Positions 1 through 7,404 of a stretch of DNA of 51,749 bases are shown piece after piece; within the stretch, counting starts at the first letter, position 1; the number at the start of each line of letters is the position of its first letter. The notes under the pieces were generated by a model that worked only from the letters and a program-made list of their open reading frames with translations, was not told where the DNA came from and did not search any database. A program made the translations under genes and the position numbers. The stretch comes from a virus: positions 1-51,749 of IMG/VR virus record IMGVR_UViG_3300024518_003367. One strand, 5' to 3'.

Positions 1-219
1 GCAGCGCCAGCACACATCTACTCTGGTGACAACGCCGCCGCCCCAGCACCCGTCAACATGACAGCCCTTGAACTCATTGGCTTCGATCCGCACTTCGTTG
101 GTGTGCCTCTCGACGCCGCCTCCGATAATTTCTTCCTCTTTGAACTCTTTACCACAGAGATCGCAGAGCCACCGTAGCACTCGACTGTGCTCGACTTGGT
201 ACTTCTCGGTTTCTCTCAT
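1..219 (-). CDS. zinc-ribbon-like protein, 3' truncated by window edge
   Basis: Open from an ATG at 219 to the left edge with no stop, so only the first 73 residues are present. Cysteine pairs are visible (WLCDLCGKEF near residue 18 and CWRC at the edge, with C and H between), which suggests a metal-binding ribbon. The start overlaps the stop of the gene at 216-431 as ATGA, giving translational coupling. The sequence alone supports no more precise function. Confidence 0.6.
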   Translation of the reverse strand, partial: MRETEKYQVEHSRVLRWLCDLCGKEFKEEEIIGGGVERHTNEVRIEANEFKGCHVDGCWGGGVVTRVDVCWRC

Positions 220-431
220 TCGTCTACCCTCTTCACGTCGAGGCCGATATTTTCGAGCGGTACGGCTTCCGGCGTGTCCCACGCCATATTGTCGTGCCCT
301 GCGACCACCCTGAAGATCTTGCTCTTGATCTCATGCTCTTTGTAAGGCTTCCCTGTCATTGGATCGATGTTTGCTATCTCGATCGTTCCTCGGTGTACCT
401 TGGTGATCGTCACCACCACGCGGTATTTCAT
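216..431 (-). CDS. hypothetical protein, 71 aa
   Basis: Small soluble protein beginning MKYRVVVTIT, rich in beta-type alternation of hydrophobic residues. I do not recognise the family. The ATG overlaps the stop of the upstream gene (428-610) by four bases, and its own stop overlaps the next start, so it sits in a tightly coupled operon transcribed leftward from the promoter near 1313-1341. Confidence 0.7.
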   Translation of the reverse strand: MKYRVVVTITKVHRGTIEIANIDPMTGKPYKEHEIKSKIFRVVAGHDNMAWDTPEAVPLENIGLDVKRVDE

Positions 432-610
432 GGAAGCTCTCGCTTGAAGAATCCAGTGATGAATGCATTGCCCATCATGGTGCGGCTGGATTCTATCACG
501 ACCGACACCAACTCCCAGCCCAGCTTCCCCATACCATTCCAGTTGGGATCGTCGCTGGAGAACTGGTTCTGATTATTCCACCCCATCTTGACGTACTCAT
601 ACTTTTTCAT
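428..610 (-). CDS. DUF4177-like small protein
   Basis: Sixty residues starting MKKYEYVKMGW; the core GKLGWELVSVV followed by a short hydrophobic strand and FFKRE resembles the DUF4177 pattern (KEGWELVSV ending in a basic tail). The frame is open further upstream, but the ATG at 610 has a good ribosome site (GAGGAAACAGCC) and restores the short overlap with the gene ending at 607. DUF4177 proteins are small and of unknown function. Family assignment is by eye. Confidence 0.7.
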   Translation of the reverse strand: MKKYEYVKMGWNNQNQFSSDDPNWNGMGKLGWELVSVVIESSRTMMGNAFITGFFKRELP

Positions 611-807
611 GGCTGTTTCCTCAACAGCGCACGGTAGTCCCGCAGGGCCATGGTGACCTTCGCTAGGGTGTCCATGCGAAGCCGTCGCCCAGTGCGAACG
701 GGGTCCGTGTTCAGGTCGTGGCGCCGGCCATGCCATCGCTCCACATCGGCGATCAGTTTGTCCAGCGCCTGAACCTTGTGTCGAACCGCCAGCGTCCGAT
801 CGGTCAC
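607..807 (-). CDS. hypothetical protein, 66 aa
   Basis: Basic helical protein beginning MTDRTLAVRHKVQ, with arginine and lysine distributed along likely amphipathic helices. No recognisable domain. The start lies within the last codons of the gene at 804-1268, consistent with translational coupling; no strong independent ribosome site is visible. Confidence 0.65.
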   Translation of the reverse strand: MTDRTLAVRHKVQALDKLIADVERWHGRRHDLNTDPVRTGRRLRMDTLAKVTMALRDYRALLRKQP

Positions 808-1268
808 CGGCCGAGGCGGTGGATGTCGAGCTTGGTGAACGCCGACTTGCGAATCTCCGACACCTTGATGGCGGACACACCCTCCAGCCGCTTGGCGATC
901 GCCACAGCCGACAGGGGACCAACCTTGCCAACGCCGAACGTCATGTTCATGACGATCTGCTCGTCGGAGGTCAGGTTGGTGGCGTCGAGAACCTTCTTCT
1001 GGTTCACGGCCACGTCACCCCAGTAACCGACCATGGTCTTCCCGGGGCCCTTCTTCCGCGCCGAGGGCAACCGCCTGCGATACTTCCGCTTTCCCTTTTT
1101 GGGAGCAACCGCCTTCGACGTTGGCTGGCCGTTCTTCCCGGTGATCAGTCCTGCCAACCGGAGCATCGCCTGTGGGTCAGCCACGGCGACTTCGTTCTGT
1201 TTCAAATTCGCCGCCTCTTTGATGAAGAGGACGCCGCCGGGCACGTCTACTAGTAGTGCTACCGCCAT
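804..1268 (-). CDS. hypothetical basic protein, 154 aa
   Basis: First gene of a leftward five-gene operon. The middle (about residues 57-75) is a Lys/Arg-rich stretch with PKKGKRKYRRR, and the C-terminal third (VGPLSAVAIAKRLEGVSAIKVSEI) looks like a helix-turn-helix or winged-helix module, so nucleic-acid binding is plausible but inferred. The ATG at 1268 follows an AGGAGAG ribosome site, a leader containing GGTTACTGTTCAC and a promoter at 1313-1341. Confidence 0.75.
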   Translation of the reverse strand: MAVALLVDVPGGVLFIKEAANLKQNEVAVADPQAMLRLAGLITGKNGQPTSKAVAPKKGKRKYRRRLPSARKKGPGKTMVGYWGDVAVNQKKVLDATNLTSDEQIVMNMTFGVGKVGPLSAVAIAKRLEGVSAIKVSEIRKSAFTKLDIHRLGR

Positions 1269-1312
1269 ACAAAACTCTCCTGCTAGATGTGAACAGTAAC
1301 CTTCGTGGTATC

Positions 1313-1341
1313 AATATAGCATATCCATGCCACATGGGCAA
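1313..1341 (-). promoter_or_regulatory. sigma-70-type promoter for 804-1268 operon
   Basis: On the minus strand TTGCCC (1336-1341), a 17-base spacer and TATATT (1313-1318). Downstream at 1291-1301 lies GGTTACTGTTC, a variant of the start-associated leader that recurs in the right arm of the window. It lies just downstream of the terminator of the non-coding RNA. Confidence 0.65.
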
Positions 1342-1349
1342 TGGGCGTG

Positions 1350-1379
1350 AAAAAACCGGGCTGAGACTACACCCGGTTT
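1350..1379 (-). terminator. rho-independent terminator of the large ncRNA unit
   Basis: Minus-strand stem AAACCGGG / CCCGGTTT with an 11-base loop, continuing into a run of six T. It ends the transcript starting near 2231 and insulates it from the promoter at 1313-1341. Confidence 0.8.
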
Positions 1380-1702
1380 GCGCGACTGCTTTGCTGGGAT
1401 TACGGCGCGATGTCCCCACCGGCCTTGCCCCTTTGTCCACGCCACCCTTAAAAGCGATGACGTACAACCGCATGACTGCCTTTTTTAGAGAGGTGGCGGA
1501 GCCTCTATCCCGTCCGCGCTACTCAACGATTCGTATTCCGTCTACCCTATCGGACAGTGAATGGTTGCAGCCAACCGTGCAACTCGCCGTTGAGACATCC
1601 ACTCCTTGGGAGAGTGATTGTCGCTCTGTTACCCCGAGGGGCCAGAGCATTAAGCCATTTTCGTGCGAACGGTGGACCCGGCTTTCCGTTTTTAGCCTGT
1701 CG

Positions 1703-1777
1703 GCGCTTTGGCGGGATTCGAACCCGCGACCCACTGATCTATAGTCAGTTGTTCTAACCAGACTGAACTACAAAGCA
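1703..1777 (-). tRNA. tRNA inside the ncRNA, anticodon reads AUA
   Basis: Complete cloverleaf: acceptor TGCTTTG/CAAAGCG (with a terminal U:G), D-arm, anticodon stem ACTGA/TCAGT, five-base variable loop and T-arm GCGGG-TTCGAAT-CCCGC. The seven-base loop CTATAGA puts AUA at positions 34-36, formally a Tyr anticodon with A34, which is very rare, and the short variable loop is unlike bacterial tRNA-Tyr. Identity is therefore uncertain. No encoded CCA. Confidence 0.8.
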
Positions 1778-2237
1778 ATTGGCGTGTCCCAAGACGGAGA
1801 GCGGGTCCGTGGTTCCATGCCTTTTTGGGGCACAGAATGCCACTCTTCGTCTGTGTTTCACCTCGCGGCTACTCCACCGTTCTTCGCGACTGTCGCTCCC
1901 TTTCGGTCAGCGACCACCGTTCGAACTCAATGCCGCCCTAACCTCGCGGTTCGGACTAACATCACATCCCTTATCCGTCTCACGTCAGACGCTTCATGCG
2001 AGGGGTGCGGTTTCGACACCGCTCGTCAGGCCCAGAGTTTCCCAGCCCGACTCCATTCCTACCCTTCACCGTCTTTCCGTTGTAGTCCCCACCTTGTGAG
2101 TAGAGGCGCGAGATCGCTCCCGCCGGACGAGACTTGTATGCGATAACCCGACCGAAGTCAGGCGGGAGTGAGTTGAGACACCCAGTCCCCTTTCGCCGGG
2201 TCACCCCGACGTATTCGCTGCATACTTGCGAGGGAAG

Positions 2238-2266
2238 AAAGTACCCACAGGACATGCCGGCGTCAA
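2238..2266 (-). promoter_or_regulatory. sigma-70-type promoter of the large ncRNA
   Basis: Minus-strand TTGACG (2261-2266), a 17-base spacer and TACTTT (2238-2243). No coding start follows; instead the hairpin-rich region begins, ending at the terminator at 1350-1379. Confidence 0.65.
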
Positions 2267-2272
2267 CCCCCC

Positions 2273-2405
2273 AAAATACAACTCGCCCGACACAATAAAA
2301 AAGCTAGGCTCCCGGCCGGGCCGTGCCAGAATTTTCTTCCAAAGTGTTCAGCGTGGCCGCAGCTGGGGGCCTAGCTTTTTATTTTTGTCGGGCGAGTTGT
2401 ATTTT
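2273..2405. repeat. 37-base inverted repeat with 59-base loop
   Basis: Left arm 2273-2309 and right arm 2369-2405 are nearly perfect inverse copies (ACAACTCGCCCGACA against TGTCGGGCGAGTTGT, and AAAGCTAGGC against GCCTAGCTTT), with only a few mismatches in the A/T tracts. The right arm ends in a T-run, so on the plus strand it could terminate transcription; it also separates the ncRNA promoter from the lone plus-strand gene. A cruciform, terminator or recombination site are all possible. Confidence 0.8.
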
Positions 2406-2425
2406 TTCTGCCTTTATTCTATCTT
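2397..2425 (+). promoter_or_regulatory. possible promoter for plus-strand gene 2480-2830
   Basis: TTGTAT, a 17-base spacer and TATCTT on the plus strand, overlapping the right arm of the inverted repeat, about 55 bases before the start codon. The match to sigma-70 consensus is only partial. Confidence 0.35.
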
Positions 2426-2479
2426 CATACTGTACTGAGAAACAACCCAACCCTTTCCTTATTATATGGGTGTCTGATC

Positions 2480-2830
2480 ATGCCAAGAATCCACCGAAAT
2501 CGACTCGACCAAATCAAAGGCTTGGCCCTGTTGAAACGGGGAGAACTTACAATCCAACGAATCGCCGATCGCATGGAGATACCATACAACCGCCTGTGGC
2601 AGCAGCTGAACCGATCGGGGATGAGGCCGGCTGAGGCCTACAGCCTAGCCGAGGAGCTTCAGAAGATGGGTTGTCTGTTCCAGTCGGCGTCAGCCGAGTT
2701 GCGTATTCTGGGGTACGCCCACGACAAGGGTTTGCCGTTACCGTCTGGTCCCAACTCAACCACATCGGGACCAGCCGCAGAGATCGAACTCACTCCGACG
2801 ACGTCCACTTCACCGGACGAACCGGAGTAG
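2480..2830 (+). CDS. putative HTH DNA-binding regulator, 116 aa
   Basis: One of only three plus-strand genes in the window. Residues about 10-50 (LKRGELTIQRIADRMEIPYN then LWQQLNRSGM) fit a helix-turn-helix of the XRE/Lambda-repressor type: a helix, a turn at the ADRMEIPY segment and a recognition helix. The last 30 residues are Pro/Thr/Ser/Glu-rich and probably disordered. It converges with the tail gene at 2790-3140, overlapping its 3' end by 41 bases. No strong ribosome site precedes the ATG. Regulator role is inferred; its target could be the adjacent ncRNA or inverted repeat. Confidence 0.6.
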   Translation: MPRIHRNRLDQIKGLALLKRGELTIQRIADRMEIPYNRLWQQLNRSGMRPAEAYSLAEELQKMGCLFQSASAELRILGYAHDKGLPLPSGPNSTTSGPAAEIELTPTTSTSPDEPE

Positions 2831-3140
2831 AACGCATCACGTCACCCGCCTTGGTGATCACCTCGTAGATCAACTGGTTCTCCAGAGGGCCGAGGTGGGT
2901 GTCGATGCCCGCCGCTTGGATCAGGCCAAGGTACGAACCGGGTGCGCCGGCCAACTCACTCACCGTCACCGACACGGCGGCGTCGATGGCACCGCCACCT
3001 CGAGTGAGACTGAAGTACCCGGTGAACGGGCCGACACCAGCCGCCGCCTCGAGTAATCCGGTCGAGGCGTTCCGTCTCTTCATTTCGTAGAACACATCCC
3101 AGTCGGTGCCGAGTGGCACCTCACGTACTAGATCAGCCAT
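2790..3140 (-). CDS. putative tail appendage protein, 116 aa
   Basis: Starts MADLVREVPLGTDW at 3140 behind GGGAGGGAACG, overlapping the stop of the giant repeat protein by eight bases. The body alternates beta strands and glycine turns (PFTGYFSLTRGG, PGSYLGLIQA), reminiscent of BppU N-terminal-like baseplate or fibre domains, though this is a weak resemblance. It is the last gene of the late operon, so a role in the fibre or receptor-binding apparatus is inferred from position. Confidence 0.65.
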   Translation of the reverse strand: MADLVREVPLGTDWDVFYEMKRRNASTGLLEAAAGVGPFTGYFSLTRGGGAIDAAVSVTVSELAGAPGSYLGLIQAAGIDTHLGPLENQLIYEVITKAGDVMRSTPVRPVKWTSSE

Positions 3141-6100
3141 CGTTCCCTCCCGGGAAGAAATCAGTGTCACTTCGTCGGTCCACGATCACTGACGGACCCG
3201 ACTTACTCTCCACCTCCAGCGTCGGTCCCGAGAGCATCGTGATGCGATGCGCCGACGACAAACACTCTAGGGATAATGTCGGGCCAGACAGCACCGAGAG
3301 CAACAGGTGCGGTGCCGACCGACAGTCGAGGTACAGCGCCAGTAGTCGTCCCGAGAACAGACTGGCCACACCACTGGTCACCACCACCGTGTTGGCCGAG
3401 GCTCCGAGTGTGATCGCTCCGCTGGCGACCGACACAGCCGGTGTGGTGACAGGAACGATCACCACCGGGGCGTTGAGGGTCACCGCGCCAGCTGACGGAC
3501 TCGCGCCCGGGGTGGTCACAACCACGGTGGACGCCGGCGCCGCCAGAGCGACCGTCGCCTGCAGTGTGGACGACGGTGTGCTCACCACCACCGACGCCGC
3601 CGGTGCCGTGAGCGGCGCCGGGTTGCCGACAGCGACACTCGAGGCCGGTGTGGTGACGACGACCGACGCAGCGGGGGCGGTCACCGCTGACACGCCCACC
3701 GTTATCGTCGCCGCTCCGCTCGTCACCACCACCGTCGCCGCCGGTGCCGTCAGCTGACTGGCCTGAGTGATCGACGCCGCTGGTGTCGTGACCACCACCG
3801 TGGACGCCGTGGCGCTTACCGTCGCCGCACCGGAGGCGGTCGCCGCCGCTCCGCTGGTGACCACCACCGTCGAGGCCGGGGCAGTCAGGGTCTGGGGCGC
3901 CCCACTCGCGACGATACTGGCGGCTGGTGTGGTGACCACCACCGTGCCTGCCGACGCCGTCAACGTCAGCGCGCCAGCCGCCACCGCCGTGGCCGGGGTG
4001 GTGACAGCCACCGTGGAGGCCGCAGCAGTTTGACTGACCGCGCCGGCGGCGATCGTGGCGGCGCCCGAGGTGACCACCACTGTGGAGGCCGGAGCCGTCA
4101 GCACCTGCCCGAAGTCTATGTCGGCCACACCCGTGGTGACCACCACCGTAGAGACAGGGGCGCTCAGAGTGGCTCCGCCAGCGGCTATCGTCGCCGCCGG
4201 GGTGGTGACCGCTACGGTCGCCGCTGGGGCCGTCTGGGCGGATACACCAGCTACCAGCGCCGCCGCAGGGGTGCTGACCGCTACGGTCCCAGCGGGGGCC
4301 GTCAGGGTGGTCGCAGCCGCTAGAGTGGCTGCTGGGGTAGAAACGGCCACAGATGCCGCAGGAGCGCCGATCGCCGATCCGCCCGCTGAGATGGTCGCTG
4401 CCCCTGAGGTCACCGCCACGGTGCTGGCTGGGGCTGCGATTACTTGGGCCTGATCTATGTCCGCAACGCCCGTGGTGACTACCACGGTGCTGACTGGGGC
4501 CGTCAGGGTGACCGCGCCAGCCGCTATGGCGGCGGCGGGGGTGCTGATAGCTACGGTTCCGGCCGGCGCCGCCAGAGCCGGAGGATTCCCGACAGCTAGT
4601 GTCGCCGTTCCGCTGGTGACCGCCACGGTGCTGGCGGTGGCCGTCAGGGCGAGGCCGGAGGAGATCCCCGTGGCCGGGGTGGTGACCACCACGGTCGAGG
4701 CCGTGGCGCTGAGTGCTGGGTCGCCAGCCACCGGCGTTGCCGCTCCGCTGGTGACCACCACCGTGGAGGCCGTGGCCGTCAGGGCGGGCGGATTGCCTAC
4801 GGCTATGGCCGTGGCCGGGGTGGTGACCGCTACGGTCGAAGCCGGCGCCGTTTGGGCGGAGACACCAGCCGCTAGGGTGGCCGCGCCGGACGTGACGACA
4901 ACGGTTGAGGCTGAGGCAGTCAGGATCTGAGGCGCGAGGATCGTGGCCGCACCGCTGGTGACCACCACGGTTCCAGCGGGCGCGGAGAGACTGACCGCTC
5001 CCTGCGCGATGGTGGCAGCACCGCTGGTGACTACAACCGTCGCAGCGGGGGCGGCGAGGACAATGTCCTGATCGATGTCCGCCGCTGGGGTGCTGACCAC
5101 GACGGTTGATGCCGTGGCACTCAAAACACTCGCGCCAGCCACCAGCGCCGCTACCCCGGCAGTCACCAGCACGTTGCTCGACGGCGCCGTCAGGGCGGGC
5201 GGGTTCCCCACCGCCACAGTCGCCGCACCGGACGTCACCGCGACCGTGCTGGAAGGTGCCGTCAGGCTGGCTGACGGTGCGATAGTCGCTGCCGGGGTAG
5301 TCACCACCACCGTGTTTGCCGTCGCTGGCAGTGACACGGCACCCGCTGCAACGGTAGCCGCTGGGGTGGTGACTGGTACTGTGCTGGCCGGAGCGGAGAG
5401 CGACACGGCGGCGGCGGAGATCGCTGCCGCTGGTGTCGTCACCGCTACGGTCGAGGCCCCGGCAGTTTGACTGACCGCACCCGCTGCAATCGCCGTGGCA
5501 GGGGTGCTGACGGCGACGGTCGATGCCGTAGCAGTTTGACTGGACGCACCCGCCGAGATCGACGCCGCACCACTAGTCACCGCAACGGTCGATGCCGTGG
5601 CCGTCAGGGTGGCTCCTCCGGCGGCAGCGGCTGACTTGTAGCAAATCTCGACTTCGTTGGCGCGGACCCGTGTGCCACCGTTGCCGATGACCCACACCTC
5701 GACGTTGTCCCAGTCACCGACGCTCGCCACTTCCGCCGTGGACATCGTGAACTCAGCCCACGCCTCCGTCTGTGTGACGTTCACAAACACCGGGCTGGTG
5801 GCCCTCAGTGTCGCGCCCTCGCGGATCTCCAACTGAAGAGTCGAGTACGCTATGAGGGTAGCGACACCCGAGGTGACGGCCACGGTGCTGGCTGGAGCCG
5901 ACAGGGCGGGCGGGTCACCAACTGAGATTGTGGCCGCGCCACTGCTGACGGCGACCGTGGAGGCCGTGGCGGTCAGGGTAGCAGGACCGCCACCACCGAA
6001 CTCCGTAAGGTTGATCGCTTGCAGGCCGACGCGGTTGGCGAGGAAGTCCCTGTTCTGGTCACCCGTCCCCGACTCTTGGGTCAGGTTGATTTGAATCCAC

Positions 6101-7404
6101 TCAGTTTCGTCAATGCCGGGTTCCGCGAATGCGCCGTGCCGACCAGCAACAAACACACCCGTCGTTGACTGGTCGCCCCGGTGATAACCAAGGAACGAAC
6201 CGATTGCCTGAACGCCGCCCGTCGAGTGCTCGAAACGGAAGTGTTCGCTGACGCGGGTGCTGTCGGTGGCGCTGTTCGTTTCCGCGAGGTAACCCGCGAA
6301 GAACAACCACGCATCGTCGGCGGCGGTGCCATTGATCCGGCTGGTGTTGGTGGCGACCGAGTGCTGGCCGTCAACGTCTCGGTTCTCCGCGTCCATCGGG
6401 TACGCGCCCGTCGTCTCACCCGCCCTCGCCGCATCGTGGTAAGTGCTGACCACCGTGACGCCATCGGGAATCTTGATGACGGTCAACGCGACTTCTTCGC
6501 AGGTCGGATCGGTCGTCGTCTCGGAGTCGTTCACTTGATCGACGGTCAGCACATCGTTGGCGGCGAGATCGAGGGCAATGCCCATTGCCGTCCACGATTC
6601 ATTCGCGCCGTCAGAAGCTCGACCGAAGTTCACCACATGGCTCTGACCGTTGATGTTGCCGTCGTTCACCATGAGCTTCGACACGACGCCCGTTCGCAAC
6701 GATGTACTCAGGCATTCGACATGGACAAAGACCATGTAGCGTCCGGCCACCTTACAGGTTACGTCCGTCCCGCTCGTCCACTCGATGACCGCCGAATCCG
6801 TCTCGACTATCTGATTCGCCCACGTCACCGTCTGGTAGTCACCGTCCACTGGGCGCGTGGTGGTGAAGCCGCCCGGCGTGACCGTGGTGCTGGCGGTACG
6901 AGTTACCTGCAACCAATCGGCGTCATCATCCAGCCGAATGATCTGGATGCTGGACTGCGATGCCATCTGGTCGCAGAGTGAGACGGAGGTGTCACCGAAA
7001 TTTTGGATGTAAATCTCAACGTCATCGGCGGAACTGCCAACGACGGTGTGATCCACATAGGACATCGTGACAACATGAGACTCGTCGGCGCTGCCTGAGT
7101 CGCGCCCGTACCCCGACGCCATCCCTGTGATACCGGGGAGCGCCGTGCCGCCGATCTTCACCACCGACCGCACGACATGACGGTTGTTGTTCCCAATATC
7201 GACGTAGTTCATGCCGACCTTGGAAAAGATCAAGTACCGACCGCTGTTCTGGATGCGATGGGCGGTGTTGCCCGACTGAACTGTTACGTCAGCGGAGGTG
7301 TCGCCAGCTTGGTCCCATGTCAGAATTGTCTCGGACGCACCGAGGTTCGTGACGAGGCCCGTGCTGGCGTGGGCAAGGCGGGTGTAGAGTGAGCCGACCG
7401 CCAT
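3133..7404 (-). CDS. giant repeat-rich tail fibre/adhesin-like protein, 1423 aa
   Basis: Residues 1-480 hold about three beta-rich modules of roughly 150 residues (for example NSGRYLIFSKVGMNYVDI and VAGRYMVFVHVECL), similar in style to jelly-roll C1q-type domains. From about 482 to 1370 the chain is tandem repeats of ~22 residues with consensus like LTAPASTVAVTSGAATIAAG, alternating TSG and TTP at one position; an 80-residue non-repeat insert lies near 530-610. The tail end is a separate SGPTLxLECxS motif region. It lies among fibre genes and starts directly at the stop of 7405-8415. The repeats probably form an extended beta structure; surface adhesion is inferred. Confidence 0.85.
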   Translation of the reverse strand: MAVGSLYTRLAHASTGLVTNLGASETILTWDQAGDTSADVTVQSGNTAHRIQNSGRYLIFSKVGMNYVDIGNNNRHVVRSVVKIGGTALPGITGMASGYGRDSGSADESHVVTMSYVDHTVVGSSADDVEIYIQNFGDTSVSLCDQMASQSSIQIIRLDDDADWLQVTRTASTTVTPGGFTTTRPVDGDYQTVTWANQIVETDSAVIEWTSGTDVTCKVAGRYMVFVHVECLSTSLRTGVVSKLMVNDGNINGQSHVVNFGRASDGANESWTAMGIALDLAANDVLTVDQVNDSETTTDPTCEEVALTVIKIPDGVTVVSTYHDAARAGETTGAYPMDAENRDVDGQHSVATNTSRINGTAADDAWLFFAGYLAETNSATDSTRVSEHFRFEHSTGGVQAIGSFLGYHRGDQSTTGVFVAGRHGAFAEPGIDETEWIQINLTQESGTGDQNRDFLANRVGLQAINLTEFGGGGPATLTATASTVAVSSGAATISVGDPPALSAPASTVAVTSGVATLIAYSTLQLEIREGATLRATSPVFVNVTQTEAWAEFTMSTAEVASVGDWDNVEVWVIGNGGTRVRANEVEICYKSAAAAGGATLTATASTVAVTSGAASISAGASSQTATASTVAVSTPATAIAAGAVSQTAGASTVAVTTPAAAISAAAVSLSAPASTVPVTTPAATVAAGAVSLPATANTVVVTTPAATIAPSASLTAPSSTVAVTSGAATVAVGNPPALTAPSSNVLVTAGVAALVAGASVLSATASTVVVSTPAADIDQDIVLAAPAATVVVTSGAATIAQGAVSLSAPAGTVVVTSGAATILAPQILTASASTVVVTSGAATLAAGVSAQTAPASTVAVTTPATAIAVGNPPALTATASTVVVTSGAATPVAGDPALSATASTVVVTTPATGISSGLALTATASTVAVTSGTATLAVGNPPALAAPAGTVAISTPAAAIAAGAVTLTAPVSTVVVTTGVADIDQAQVIAAPASTVAVTSGAATISAGGSAIGAPAASVAVSTPAATLAAATTLTAPAGTVAVSTPAAALVAGVSAQTAPAATVAVTTPAATIAAGGATLSAPVSTVVVTTGVADIDFGQVLTAPASTVVVTSGAATIAAGAVSQTAAASTVAVTTPATAVAAGALTLTASAGTVVVTTPAASIVASGAPQTLTAPASTVVVTSGAAATASGAATVSATASTVVVTTPAASITQASQLTAPAATVVVTSGAATITVGVSAVTAPAASVVVTTPASSVAVGNPAPLTAPAASVVVSTPSSTLQATVALAAPASTVVVTTPGASPSAGAVTLNAPVVIVPVTTPAVSVASGAITLGASANTVVVTSGVASLFSGRLLALYLDCRSAPHLLLSVLSGPTLSLECLSSAHRITMLSGPTLEVESKSGPSVIVDRRSDTDFFPGGNDG

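Larger units (their letters stand above)
1350..2231 (-). ncRNA. candidate large ornate non-coding RNA with embedded tRNA
   Basis: About 880 bases without a credible protein gene, bounded by a promoter (2238-2266) and a terminator (1350-1379) on the minus strand. It contains many local hairpins: CTCCCGCC/GGCGGGAG (2117-2168) with an inner UUCG loop, GCGGT/ACCGC (2007-2022), GTCGCT/AGCGAC (1892-1914) closing a GAAA-capped inner stem, CTCTG/CAGAG (1624-1647), CACTC/GAGTG (1600-1616), GTTGCA/TGCAAC (1564-1583), and AACC-GCGA-GGTT. A tRNA sits in the middle (1703-1777). Phage-borne giant RNAs such as GOLLD and ROOL have this size and tRNA association; whether this is one of them or a new class cannot be told without a covariance search. 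Confidence 0.7.

Noticed and set aside
1980-2255. Minus-strand open frame of 91 codons in the intergenic region
   Set aside because: It covers the hairpin-rich RNA and overlaps its promoter; the amino acid pattern is not protein-like and no ribosome site precedes it.
3113-5470. Long plus-strand open frames rich in TTTVxAGAV repeats
   Set aside because: They are the antisense of the repeat-rich tail protein at 3133-7404; the repeats keep the opposite strand open, and they lack ribosome sites and promoters.
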